From: an uncultured Bacteroides sp.
Lineage (GTDB): Bacteria > Bacteroidota > Bacteroidia > Bacteroidales > Bacteroidaceae
DNA: 61,931 bases
NCBI GenBank assembly: GCA_946628545.1
Contig: CAMOWU010000006.1
Location: 1 to 61,931, forward strand
Reading direction: 5' to 3'
Under the pieces are notes generated by a model. That model did no database searches and had not been told where the DNA came from. It saw nothing but the letters and a program-made list of their open reading frames with translations. Below are positions 1 through 10,800 of this stretch, piece after piece. The translations under genes were made by a program, and so were the position numbers. Position 1 is the first letter of the stretch, and each line of letters starts with the position of its first letter.

Positions 1-17
1 TTATTTTAATGGTTAAT

Positions 18-153
18 AAATCGTTTAATCGGATAATCGAGAAATCGTTTAATCGGATAATCGAGAAATCGTTTAATCGAAGAATCGTTTAATCGAGAAA
101 TCGAGAAATCGAGTAATCGAGTAATCGAGTAATCGAGAAATCGTTTAATCGAA
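18..153. repeat. 8-bp tandem array (AATCG-type), about 17 units
   Basis: Seventeen consecutive 8-bp units share the core AATCG with variable flanks, for example aaatcgtt, taatcgga and taatcgag. Phase is kept throughout. The array lies about 120 bp upstream of the -7 box of the first gene. It has no convincing reading frame. Function is unknown; copy number could vary by replication slippage. Confidence 0.85.
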
Positions 154-270
154 AGGTTTCCTTTTTAACAATAACGATGAGGGACATTAATTATTATCTA
201 TATTCTTTTCCATGAATCAAAAACGACACGAAATGATGCAAAACACATACGAGCAATGGCATTTTATGCG

Positions 271-278
271 TAACTTTG
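271..278 (+). promoter_or_regulatory. -7 promoter box TAACTTTG
   Basis: Matches the Bacteroidetes -7 consensus TAnnTTTG and lies 31 bp before the ATG of the tandem esterase gene. No clear -33 TTTG box is seen at the expected distance. Confidence 0.6.
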
Positions 279-309
279 CCTAAAATCTCAACTAACCAAG
301 CACAAGAAG

Positions 310-2559
310 ATGAAGAAGACTCAACTCATGGTGGTCATCGCACTGATCATGACCCTCGGCATGACCACATCACAAGCCCAGCCAGGACGCCCCGCACCGG
401 CATCAACCGTGGTGAATTCCGACAACACGGTGACTTTCAACTACCAGAACAAAAATGCCAAAAAGGTTCAAGTGGATGTGCAGTTCGCAGGCCGCCACGA
501 CATGGTGAAGGGCGAAAACGACGTGTGGACCGTCACACTCGGCCCCACCACACCCGATATCTACCCCTACTGCTTCATCGTCGATGGCCATCAGGTCATG
601 GACCCGCAGTGCGCAGAATGGTTTCCCAACGAAGGCTTCAAGAACAGCCTGCTCGACATGCGTGGTGACGGCAACCTCATCCACGCGCTCAAGAACGTGC
701 CACACGGCAAGGTCGATTACGTCAACTACTGGTCCGACGCCATGGGCATGTACGGCAACGCCATCGTCTATACCCCACCCTTCTACGACAAGAACCCCAA
801 GAAACGCTATCCGGTGATGTACCTCATCAGTGGCACGACCGACACCGAGGAAGTCTATTTCAAGGTGGGCAAGATGAACCTCATCCTCGACAACCTCCTG
901 GCAGAAGGTGCCGCCAAGGAGATGATCATCGTGCTGCCCTACGGCAATCCGTCACGTCTGATGGGCCAGGGCGACGGCAGCCCCGTGCAGTTCGACCTCT
1001 TCGGTAAAGATTTTCTCGACAACCTCATGCCCTTCGTGGAGTCGCACTACCGCACCATCAATGACGCCGCACACCGCGCCATAGGCGGTTTCTCGCGCGG
1101 AGGCAACCAAGCACTGAGCATCGGACTCAACAACCTCGACAAGTTCTCCCACCTCTGTTCCTATAGTTCCTTCACCATGCTGCGGCCAGGACAACTCGAC
1201 GACGCTGCATCGCTCAACAAGAAGATACGCCTCTTCTGGCTGGGTGTGGGCACCGACGACTTCCTCTACGGCAACGCGCGTTCCTTCATGGAGGAACTCG
1301 ACAACCACGGCATCCGCAACATCAAGGTGCTGACCAACGACAAACACGGCCACACATGGATGAACGCGCGCTACTTCCTCGACAAGTCGCTGCGCTTGCT
1401 CTTCCAGGACGACCCATATAAAGGTGTGGAGAGCGCGGATTTGAAGAATGCCCCCAAACCCAACGAGGGACAGCAGTTCACACCTGGCGTCATGGCGCGC
1501 ATGTTCCCCAAGCCCATCGTCTCGCCAGAGTACAACGCCGACGGTTCGGTCACCTTCCGTTTCCGCGCTCCTGAGGCCGAAAAGGTGGAGTTGGAGTGCC
1601 AGATGCTGAGCGGCAACCGTCCCATGGAGAAAGATGCCGACGGAGTGTGGAGCATCACCGTCACCCCCTCCGAACCAGATATCTACCCCTACAGTTTCAT
1701 TGTAGATGGCACTCAGATGAACGACCCCTCCAACCCCTACCTCTTCCCCAACGAACACTTCAAAGGCAATCTCTGCGACGTTAGGGGCAAAGTACCTTCG
1801 GTGCAGGACATCCAACGGGTTCCACAAGGAAAGGTGTCGTACTGCTTCTACCACTCCAACAACTTCGACATCGAACGCCCCATGTGTATCTACACACCAG
1901 CCGACTACGACCCGGCAGGCAAGGAACAGCTGCCTGTGCTTTACCTCATCCACGGCATGACCGACACCTACGAGACATGGTTCAAGGTGGGCAACATGAA
2001 CCATATCCTCGACAACCTCATCGCACAGGGACAGGCCAAACGCATGATTGTGGTGATGCCCTACGCCAACCCCTACCCCGAACTGATCCTTCAGGGCAAG
2101 GAGAAGGCCTACAACCCCATGGACACCAAGCGCATCGTAGATGAGATTGTCAAAGACGTCATCCCCTACGTGGAGCAGAACTACAACGTGCTGAAGGACG
2201 CCGACCACCGAGCCATAGCGGGCTTCTCCCTGGGCGGACGACAGACACTGGCCACAGGACTGGGCAATCCCGACCTCTTCCACTATGTGGCAGCCTACGC
2301 GCCAGCCATTTTCGGCAACGAGTATGAGATGAACTTCAGCAACGGCACCTACGCCCCCATCAGCGAACTGAAAAGCAAACTCAAGCTGATGTGGTTGGGC
2401 ACGGGCCGCGACGACTTCCTCATCGAGGCATCCCGAGGCCTGGACAAGTACCTCAATGACCAGGGACTCAAACACACCTTCTACAACCCAGGCGGCGGCC
2501 ACACGTGGATGAACTGCCGCGACTACCTGGAACTCACCGCCAAAGAACTCTTCAAGTAG
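310..2559 (+). CDS. Secreted tandem feruloyl esterase-type (CE1) protein, two catalytic domains
   Basis: The 749-residue product has a signal peptide (cleavage near residue 23 after TSQA), then two copies of the same two-domain unit: an Ig-like/E-set domain (about 30-115 and 400-490) followed by an alpha/beta-hydrolase of the esterase D / CE1 type (about 125-375 and 500-749). Nucleophile elbows are GFSRGG (S262) and GFSLGG (S640). Catalytic histidines lie in HGHTWMN (H348) and GGHTWMN (H731), and acidic residues in GTDDF and GRDDF. Both halves therefore look active. CE1 enzymes of this kind remove ferulic or acetyl groups from arabinoxylan; the exact ester is an inference. A GH27 gene follows 100 bp downstream on the same strand. 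Confidence 0.88.
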   Translation: MKKTQLMVVIALIMTLGMTTSQAQPGRPAPASTVVNSDNTVTFNYQNKNAKKVQVDVQFAGRHDMVKGENDVWTVTLGPTTPDIYPYCFIVDGHQVMDPQCAEWFPNEGFKNSLLDMRGDGNLIHALKNVPHGKVDYVNYWSDAMGMYGNAIVYTPPFYDKNPKKRYPVMYLISGTTDTEEVYFKVGKMNLILDNLLAEGAAKEMIIVLPYGNPSRLMGQGDGSPVQFDLFGKDFLDNLMPFVESHYRTINDAAHRAIGGFSRGGNQALSIGLNNLDKFSHLCSYSSFTMLRPGQLDDAASLNKKIRLFWLGVGTDDFLYGNARSFMEELDNHGIRNIKVLTNDKHGHTWMNARYFLDKSLRLLFQDDPYKGVESADLKNAPKPNEGQQFTPGVMARMFPKPIVSPEYNADGSVTFRFRAPEAEKVELECQMLSGNRPMEKDADGVWSITVTPSEPDIYPYSFIVDGTQMNDPSNPYLFPNEHFKGNLCDVRGKVPSVQDIQRVPQGKVSYCFYHSNNFDIERPMCIYTPADYDPAGKEQLPVLYLIHGMTDTYETWFKVGNMNHILDNLIAQGQAKRMIVVMPYANPYPELILQGKEKAYNPMDTKRIVDEIVKDVIPYVEQNYNVLKDADHRAIAGFSLGGRQTLATGLGNPDLFHYVAAYAPAIFGNEYEMNFSNGTYAPISELKSKLKLMWLGTGRDDFLIEASRGLDKYLNDQGLKHTFYNPGGGHTWMNCRDYLELTAKELFK

Positions 2560-2659
2560 ATCATGAGTTTTTAATTCAGAATTAAAGAATTAAAGAATGA
2601 TGATTTTGGAAACAACACGTGACAAAAGAATGATTCAGGAAAAAAAATAAGATCAAGAC

Positions 2660-4414
2660 ATGAGCAGAAAATCATTATCCCTGCTGGCAGCCCTCATGAT
2701 TGCCGCCGGCACCCAAGCACAAGATACCCCCTACGAGACTCCGACCATGGGTTGGAGTTCGTGGAACACCTTCGGAGTGAACATCAGCGAGCAGATCATC
2801 AAGCAGCAGGCACGCGCCATGGTGGTGCAGGGCTTCGCCGATGTAGGCTACAAGTACCTCAACATCGACGACGGTTTCTTCGGAGGCCGCAACAAACAAA
2901 CAGGTGAGTTGCTCATCCACCCCACCCGCTTCCCCAACGGACTGAAACCAGTGGCCGACTACATCCATGCGCAGGGACTGAAAGCCGGCATCTACAGCGA
3001 CGCCGGAAGCAACACCTGTGGCAACTACTACAATGGCGACGTGCTGAGCGTGGATGTAGGACTCTACAACTACGACCAGCGCGACTGCGACTTCTACTTC
3101 CTCGAGTGCGGTTTCGACTTCATCAAGGTGGATTTCTGCGGTGGCGACGCCCCTCAGAACAGCTACCGTCTGTCGCTCGACGAGAAGCAGCGCTACACAG
3201 CCATCCACCAAGCCATGCTCAAGACGGGACGCAAAGACCTCAGACTCAACGTCTGCCGCTGGAACTATCCCGGCACCTGGGTACACGACGTGGCGACCTC
3301 CTGGCGCATGTCGCAAGACATCAACAGCAGCTGGGGATCCATCAAGGACATCATCGGCCAGAACCTCTACCTCTCGGCCTACTGCAGCGAGGGACACTAC
3401 AACGACATGGACATGCTGGAGGTGGGACGCACCCTGTCGGTGGAGGAAGACAAGACGCACTTCGGGATGTGGTGCATCATGTCGAGCCCACTGCTCATCG
3501 GCTGCAACATGATGACCATCAAGCCTGTGGCCAAGGCCTTGCTCAAGAACGAGGAACTCATTGCGCTCAACCAAGACCCATTGGCGCTACAGGCTTACGT
3601 GGTGCAACACAAAGGGGAGACCTACGTACTGGTGAAGGACATCATCGAGGCGCACGGACTGATACGTGCCGTCGCGCTCTACAATCCTTCGGACTCGCAA
3701 CAGCAGATGAGCATCGACTTCAAGGACCTCGAACTGGGTGGCGAGGTGAAGGTGCGCGACCTCTTCGAGCATAAGGACCTTGAACCCATGACGGGCAGTC
3801 TGTCGGCGACGGTACCTGCCCATGGCACACGCATCTACCGACTGGAGGCGGAGCAACGTTTCGACCGCACGCTCTATGAGGGGGAGTGCGCCTACCTGAG
3901 CCAATATCAGGAAATCAAGAACCACCAAGCGGAGGAAACGGCTATCTACGAGAGTAACAATGCTGCCAGCGGAGGCATGGTGGCTGGATGGCTGGGACGC
4001 AAGGCGACCAACGACCTGCAGTGGCGCAACGTCTATGTCAGCGAGAGTGGCGACTACACGATGAAGCTGACCTACGTGAGTGGCGAGAACCGTTCGCTGA
4101 CGGTGCAGGTCAACGGCGAGGAGGTGACCACCCGCACCCTGAACTCGGGTTCGTGGTCCACCATGAAGAGTGTGGATGTCCCCATTTCCCTGAATGCCGG
4201 CAACAACGTGGTGCGTGTCTATACCTCCAAGGGCAACTGGATGCCGAGCATCGACTGCATGACGCTCACCAGAAAGGATGTTCCTGAGGCCATCGAGGGT
4301 GTGGAAGCCGACACATCCACCGACGCGCCTTACTACAATCTGCAGGGACAGCCCGTCACGCCCACGACCAACAGCATCTACATCAAGAACCGCCAGAAGG
4401 TCCTGATGAAATAA
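2660..4414 (+). CDS. Secreted GH27 alpha-galactosidase-type glycoside hydrolase with C-terminal CBM
   Basis: 584 residues with a signal peptide (cleavage near residue 20, GTQA). The (beta/alpha)8 barrel opens with MGWSSWNTFG and contains NIDDGFF, the nucleophile segment FIKVDFCGG (D158) and the acid/base segment SQDINSSW (D220), all as in GH27. Residues of about 410-545 form a jelly-roll like CBM35/CBM6. The protein ends in a short tail, YYNLQGQPV...IYIKNRQKVLMK, shared in style with two other secreted proteins here. GH27 contains alpha-galactosidases and beta-L-arabinopyranosidases. The FFGGR and CGGD segments differ from classical alpha-galactosidases, so the substrate is open. Probably cotranscribed with the upstream esterase. 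Confidence 0.87.
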   Translation: MSRKSLSLLAALMIAAGTQAQDTPYETPTMGWSSWNTFGVNISEQIIKQQARAMVVQGFADVGYKYLNIDDGFFGGRNKQTGELLIHPTRFPNGLKPVADYIHAQGLKAGIYSDAGSNTCGNYYNGDVLSVDVGLYNYDQRDCDFYFLECGFDFIKVDFCGGDAPQNSYRLSLDEKQRYTAIHQAMLKTGRKDLRLNVCRWNYPGTWVHDVATSWRMSQDINSSWGSIKDIIGQNLYLSAYCSEGHYNDMDMLEVGRTLSVEEDKTHFGMWCIMSSPLLIGCNMMTIKPVAKALLKNEELIALNQDPLALQAYVVQHKGETYVLVKDIIEAHGLIRAVALYNPSDSQQQMSIDFKDLELGGEVKVRDLFEHKDLEPMTGSLSATVPAHGTRIYRLEAEQRFDRTLYEGECAYLSQYQEIKNHQAEETAIYESNNAASGGMVAGWLGRKATNDLQWRNVYVSESGDYTMKLTYVSGENRSLTVQVNGEEVTTRTLNSGSWSTMKSVDVPISLNAGNNVVRVYTSKGNWMPSIDCMTLTRKDVPEAIEGVEADTSTDAPYYNLQGQPVTPTTNSIYIKNRQKVLMK

Positions 4415-4442
4415 CCTCCTTGATTGCTAATCCGTGAATACT

Positions 4443-4524
4443 GTAGGGACGCGACGTGTCGCGTCCGAATCATTAAAGATACGACACGTCGAATCATAGC
4501 GGACGCGACACGTCGCGTCCCTAC
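4443..4524. repeat. Palindromic REP-like element, GTAGGGACGCG family, copy 1
   Basis: Two perfectly complementary 24-bp arms (4443-4466 and 4501-4524) begin GTAGGGACGCGAC and end in its reverse complement. Each arm is itself a hairpin, with 9-bp arms around a GT loop. The 34-bp spacer contains gaatcatagc, the reverse complement of a word in the second copy near 12.2 kb. Such elements are typical of sequences mobilised by RAYT transposases; one RAYT gene lies at 16.3 kb, but a link to this family is inference. Confidence 0.85.
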
Positions 4525-4606
4525 AAACAACTATCGCCACATAAAAAATAATTAAAAATTTAACCTTATTTAACACCCTTGGTGGCATTTTTGTGCCCAA
4601 TTGTCG

Positions 4607-4614
4607 TAATTTTG
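4607..4614 (+). promoter_or_regulatory. -7 promoter box TAATTTTG
   Basis: Fits TAnnTTTG, upstream of the giant repeat protein. It would leave a leader of about 240 nt before the ATG at 4861. The rest of the 4525-4860 interval is AT-rich with no gene or strong hairpin visible. Confidence 0.5.
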
Positions 4615-4860
4615 CAATAAGACAATTGGTCTTAAGACTGCCAACAGATGGACTACGCACCCATCTTGTTGACAATCAGTGTATTAAAGCATTAATAAGT
4701 AATTATTCGAGTGATGTGTTTCAGGTTAATAAAAGGGTTAGTGGCTTTTGTTATATAAAATAATGTATATACTAATACCATAAAATCCTCCAACGACTCG
4801 TTTCCATTACCGAACTAAATAAGAAGAAAAACTATTTTTAACTTTAATAATCATCTATTT

Positions 4861-7800
4861 ATGGGAAAAAACTTTAAACTCTTATTGTCTTTCCTACTAT
4901 GCCTGTTAGGCATGGCGGGAGTACGAGCGCAGAGTAACGTGGCTAAAGTGGGAACCACGGAATATGCCACAATACAAGAAGCCATAGATGCATGGGGGCC
5001 AGGAAAAACCCTCACCTTATTGGCCAACGTAACGACAAGCTCAACGGTTACAGTTGAAGTGAATGCTACAAAGTCCACAAGTAACTGGACTTTGGATCTT
5101 GGTGACTACACTTGGACTGCTAACGGTTGTAACGCTTTTCAACTCTACGCCGCAGGAGGTACCGTGATGAACCAAAACTATGGACTCAAGATTTATGCAA
5201 ATCAGAGTGGCGGTATCACTGCGAATGGCAAGTATTGCATAGAATGCAAGTACGACAATTCCACTGCAGGCTATCGTCCCAGACTTGAGATTCATGGCGG
5301 AACGTACACCGGTAGTTATGTTATTTATTATAATTCTTTAATGTGGAACAGCAATAGCGTTTCAAATGGCCCTTCTACCCATATTTCTAAGGGCAATGAT
5401 GGAACTGAGCCTGTTTTCAACGGCAATTTTGCAATGGCAAAATGCCCTATAACAATTTATGCTGGCTATTTTAATGGAACGACATTTAATACATATCCTG
5501 TCAGCTCTACAGCGAATACAAATCTGAATGGTGGGCATTTTAAGACTATCGCAGCCTTCCCTTCGGCAAGCAACAACAAGGGTATTCAATTTGGGAATTA
5601 TAAAGTATTCGTAAAGTCGGATGCTAGTATTGACATCGTAAATGGTGCCCCGGCAACGTATGAAGCCAAAGCAACGAAAACTTTGCTTCTTTCAACCAAT
5701 CAGGGAGTCAATTACTCGGATTATGTGTATTACGAAAAAGCAAATGATGCCATTCAGAAATACAGTTCTGGCACCATAGAAATAGTTCTAGCACCTAATG
5801 TCACTGCTACTCAAAGCAAGACCCTAAGCTCAAGCACCCTTACCATCGACGCCACCGCCGAAGGCTCCTCCTATACGGGTAATGTTGTCTTGTCAAGCAA
5901 TAACGCCAAGCTGGTGATGAAATTCCCAGAAGGGAATGGACATTATGGCGTTTCCGTCAATAGCGGTACTCTCCATGTCGTGGAATCCATTGCCGATGGT
6001 ATCGTTACCCGAACCTACAGCCGTATATCTACTATTTCCAATCCTGAGGCGAAGGTCGGCAACACAAGTTACAGCACCGTTTACGACGCTTTCTATGCCG
6101 TTGACGGCACAACGGACAATAAGACCATCGTTCTCCAGAAAGATGTCACCAATGCTGGTATCGTCACCAATGGTACAGCCACAGGCGGTGACGGCAAGAC
6201 CGTTGCCACCTTTGACCTCAACGGTAAGAGCATCGGCATTGGCAGCGTAGCAGCTGGCAACAACGCAGACTACACGCTGACCATCATCGACAGCAGTCAG
6301 GATAAGACAGGCACCGTAACCAACAGCGACGCATCGCTCTTCATACTCGCCCTGACTGGCATCAACGACTATTCCGGAACTTACACCCTGAAGATTCAGG
6401 CCGGCACATGGCAGTTCGACCCGTCAAACGTAGTCATCAATGGCGTAACCCATAACCTCGTGGACGAAGGATATGTGGCAAGAGACAATGGCAACGGCAC
6501 TTGGACGGTAGGGGAAGTGCCCCCTGTTGCAAAATACAACAACGTGAACTACCCTTCCCTCCAGGCCGCTATCGATGCAGCCGAGGCTGATGACCCAGCC
6601 GACATCGTGATAGACCTTCTGGACGACTGCACACTCGACATCACTGCTTGGGACGGGACTAAGAACCCACTTGCCATTGGAACAGTAAATACTAAGTCCA
6701 TCACCATCAATGGTAATGACAAGAAGCTGACTTTCATCTACAAGAACAGCGACTGGAACAATGTAGCCACAATGAATGACGCGGCTACAAAGCTTATACT
6801 TAACAACATGGCTATCACCCACCAGCTTCATCCTAAGTCTCGAGGCACATGGAATGGCTATGACATCGGATTTAACTGCGCAGTGGAACTCAACAACGTC
6901 ACTTCCGACAAGGCTCTTGCTTTCAAGAACGACGCCACTCTGAAGAATGTGACCATCACTGAGACACACGATTATTATGGTATATGGGTATCTGCACGCG
7001 GCCAGAATGTTAGCATTGACGGTCTGAATCTCACTTCAGGACGTGGTATCAAGATCGACGACGAGTATGTGGATAATCCCGCCAAGGTGACTTTGGACAT
7101 CGCAAATGCGACATTCAATACCAACAAAAAATCGGCTATCCTCTTGAAGTCTGCCGGTGGAGTGGAAGTTACCGCAGGCGAAGGCATCAACATCTCGAAT
7201 GCCGCTACAGACACCGAGAATCTGGTATGGGTTGACGAGGATAAAGCCGAAGAGTACTATAAATACACCACTACAGGCGCAACGATGGTTCCTGAGACCA
7301 AGGAAAGTGACTACGTGGCCAAGTTGATCGACACAGACAACACCATCTTGGGTTACTACAAGGCTTTGAACAAGGCTGTCACCACAGCCACTGAAGGTCA
7401 GACTGTAGCCATTCTGCAGGCTAACACCTACACTCTACCAGGTCTGCCCCTGAACATCACCGTGGAAGGTGCAGTGGATGGAGTGGTGTTCAACCACACG
7501 ACTGCAGGCAATGTTGCAAGCATTCCTAATGGCGCCACCTTCAAGAACGTGACATTCAACTTCGGTAATGTCAACTACCATGGTTTCCAACATGCTGGCA
7601 CCATCAACATGGAGGATTGTACGCTTAATGGCTTGTTTTTCTCCTACAGCGACATGAACTTCACAAACTGTGAGTTCAATCAGAGTAACTCCGACTACCA
7701 CATGTGGGCTTACGCAGGCAACCTGACCTACACAGGCTGTACGTTTACCAACTCCAAAACAGGTAAGTTCCTCAATGTTTACAACGAGAATGGCACAACA

Positions 7801-10800
7801 AAGTACACTGTGACAGTCAACAACTGTAAATTTGTCAACGAGGCTTCAGCAGCAAACAAGGCTGCCCTCAATGTGAAAGCAACTTGCGGCTCTAAAGTTC
7901 TCGCTTACGATGTCATCATCAATGACTGCACAACAGAAGGCGCATTCCCAGAGACAAACTGGGGTGATGCACTTGTAGTTCTGAACAGCGTGGCTCAGGT
8001 GGACGACCGCACAGACAGTGGTGTTGACAACATCACTGTCACTCAGGACGGTGTCCTCATCTATCCTGTTTATGTAGCTCAGATTGGCGAACAGGGCTAT
8101 CCTACACTGCAGTCGGCTGTGAATGCCGCACACGAGATGACAGGCGACGTGACTATTGAACTGCTCAAGGATATCGAAGGCTACTCCATCGTTCATCAGA
8201 AAGCTGGTCTGAACCTGACTATCGACGGTAAAGAGTTCACCCTCAATGGACAGATCATCATCGACGGCGACGGACGTGCCAACGGTACAGAAACACTGAC
8301 CATCCAGAACTTCAAGTTCGAGGGTGATGGAACTAACTTCTGTTCTCGAACAAGTTCATTCGTTGAAATTCCAAGCACAAAGACTACTGGTACACCATAT
8401 TACACCAATAAGTACAACTACGCTCACAACATTACCATTTCAGACTGCTCGTTCACAAGCACGACTGACGGACTCACCATGGCTGCCATCCGCGCCACTT
8501 CTGGTGCCGGTGCTTACAATGTTGTCGTTTCAGAATGTACTGGTACCAATTTGCACAGCCTGGCACAGTTGACTGGTACTACTGGTGGTAGTTTCACCAA
8601 TAACACTGTTACATCCAGCGATAGTTTCTTGAATCTGGACGGTGGAGCTGGTGAATTCACAATTTCTGGTAACAACTTCACATCTATAGTAGAAGACGGT
8701 TATGGCATCCGTGAGAAAGGTAACTCCACGGATGTGATTACACTGACTGACAACACTTTCATAGTTGAGAACGGCAATGCTGTTGTGTTAGGTAAGAATG
8801 ACACTCCTTCAGGTACCATCAACATTGTTAGCGGTATCTATGTTGGAGATATAGCGAATAAGGCTAAAGCAGAAGCCACTGGCAAGATTGTCATTTCCGG
8901 CGGTCACTTCAGCGCTCCTCTGGGTAACTCAACCTACGCTCAGTTCATCGCTGAGGGACTCTCTGGTGTGAACGGCATCTATGCCACTGAGACTCCTGAT
9001 GCACCGAACGGTATCGGAGAGGCAGTAGCCAGTGTGACCGAAGGCACAGTAGTCACCAACTACGCCTCCCTTGAGTCTGCTATCGCAGCCGCCAACGACG
9101 GTGCTACTGTCACCCTGCTGACCAACTGCACTGGCAACGGTATCAAAGTTCCTCAAGGCAAGTTCACAACCGGCCTCACCGTTGACTTCGCTAACTTCAC
9201 CTACACGGTGGACGGATCAACCGTAGGCTCGACAGGAACTGAAACTAACGGCTTCCAACTTCTGAAAGACAACAAGATCACCTTCAAGAACGGTACCATC
9301 ACCTCCGAGAAGGCCAAGATACTCGTTCAGAACTACAGCGACCTCACACTCGAGGGCATGACCTTGACACTCAACAACGCAGGTTATAGCAGCGCCTATA
9401 CGCTCTCTAACAACAATGGCAAAATTGTGATTGACGGCTCTACCATCAACGCCAATCCTGCAGGTGGCTTCGCATTCGACGTTTGCCGCTACAGCAGCTA
9501 CCCATCTGTCAACGTGACTGTCAAGGGCGAAAGCGTCATCAACGGCGACATCGAAGTTTATGCTTCTGGCAGCGATGCTAAGGATGGCCTCGGATTGACA
9601 TTGGAAGCTGGTACATTCAATGGTGCCATAGTTCTCGACGCAACCGCTAAGGCTATTCTCAATGCCACACCAGAAAAGGCTGTCATCACCAAGGACAACA
9701 CACTCACCTCTGTGGCAGCTCCTGCCGACTTCAAGTGGGTTGACAACGGCGACGGAACCAGCACTCTCGCTCCATGCGAGTACGTAGCCCAAATCGGCGA
9801 CGTGAAGTACGAGAGCCTCGCTGAAGCAGTGGCAGCCGTTCAGGACGGTGAGACCATTTTGATGATTGCTGATGTTCCCAACGCAGGTGGTATTTCAGTG
9901 CCAAGCGGAAAGAATTTCACAGTTGACTTTGATGGACACATCTACACACTGAATAAGCCAGGTGCCGGTTCAACAGGAACTGAAACCAGCGGATTCCAGT
10001 TGCTGATGAACTCCAACATCACATTCAAGAACGGTACGATCAATATCTCGGAGGATAACCTGACTCCAGCAGTTGCTCCTTCCAAGAACATCATGCGTAT
10101 CATTCAGAACTACGCCAACTTGACACTCGACAACATGACCATCGACGGTACCAACCAGTATGGTGGAAAAGACTATGTTTTGAGTTTCAACAATGGCACA
10201 AGTGTGATTAAAGACTCTAAGGTCATCGCTGGTGATGATGTCATTGCCTTCGACGTTTGCCGCTACAGCAGCTACCCATCTGTCAACGTGACAGTCAAGG
10301 GCGAAAGCGTCATCAACGGCGACATCGAAGTTTATGCTTCTGGCAACGATCCAAAAGACGGTATGTACCTGACAGTAGAAGGTGGCACCATCAACGGTAA
10401 GTTGAGACTGACTGAAGAAGGCGCAACTGCTATCACAGAGACATCTGACAAGGCAGCTGTGAAGAAGAACAACGATGTTGACCTTGACGCTCCTGCCGAC
10501 TTCAAGTGGTTGGACAACAACGATGGCACCAGCACTCTTGTTCCTTGCGAGTACATCTGCGCTATCGGCACAACCAAGTACGAGACTCTGGCAGACGCTG
10601 TGGCTGCAGCTGGCACAAATGCCGCTACAATCACTCTGCTCACAGAGGCTGCTACAGACGGTGTCATCAGTGGCAACGGTGTGGTTGTTCCTAAGGGCAG
10701 CAACATCACCTTCGACCTCAACGGTCTGACATACAATGTATCTGGTGAGACAGTTGGTTCTAGTACTACTGAGACCCAGGGCTTCCAGCTGCTGAAGGAA

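Noticed and set aside
952-2502. Open frame of 516 codons antisense to the tandem esterase
   Set aside because: It is a GC-driven shadow of a well-supported gene, is Val/His-rich, has no family features and no promoter.
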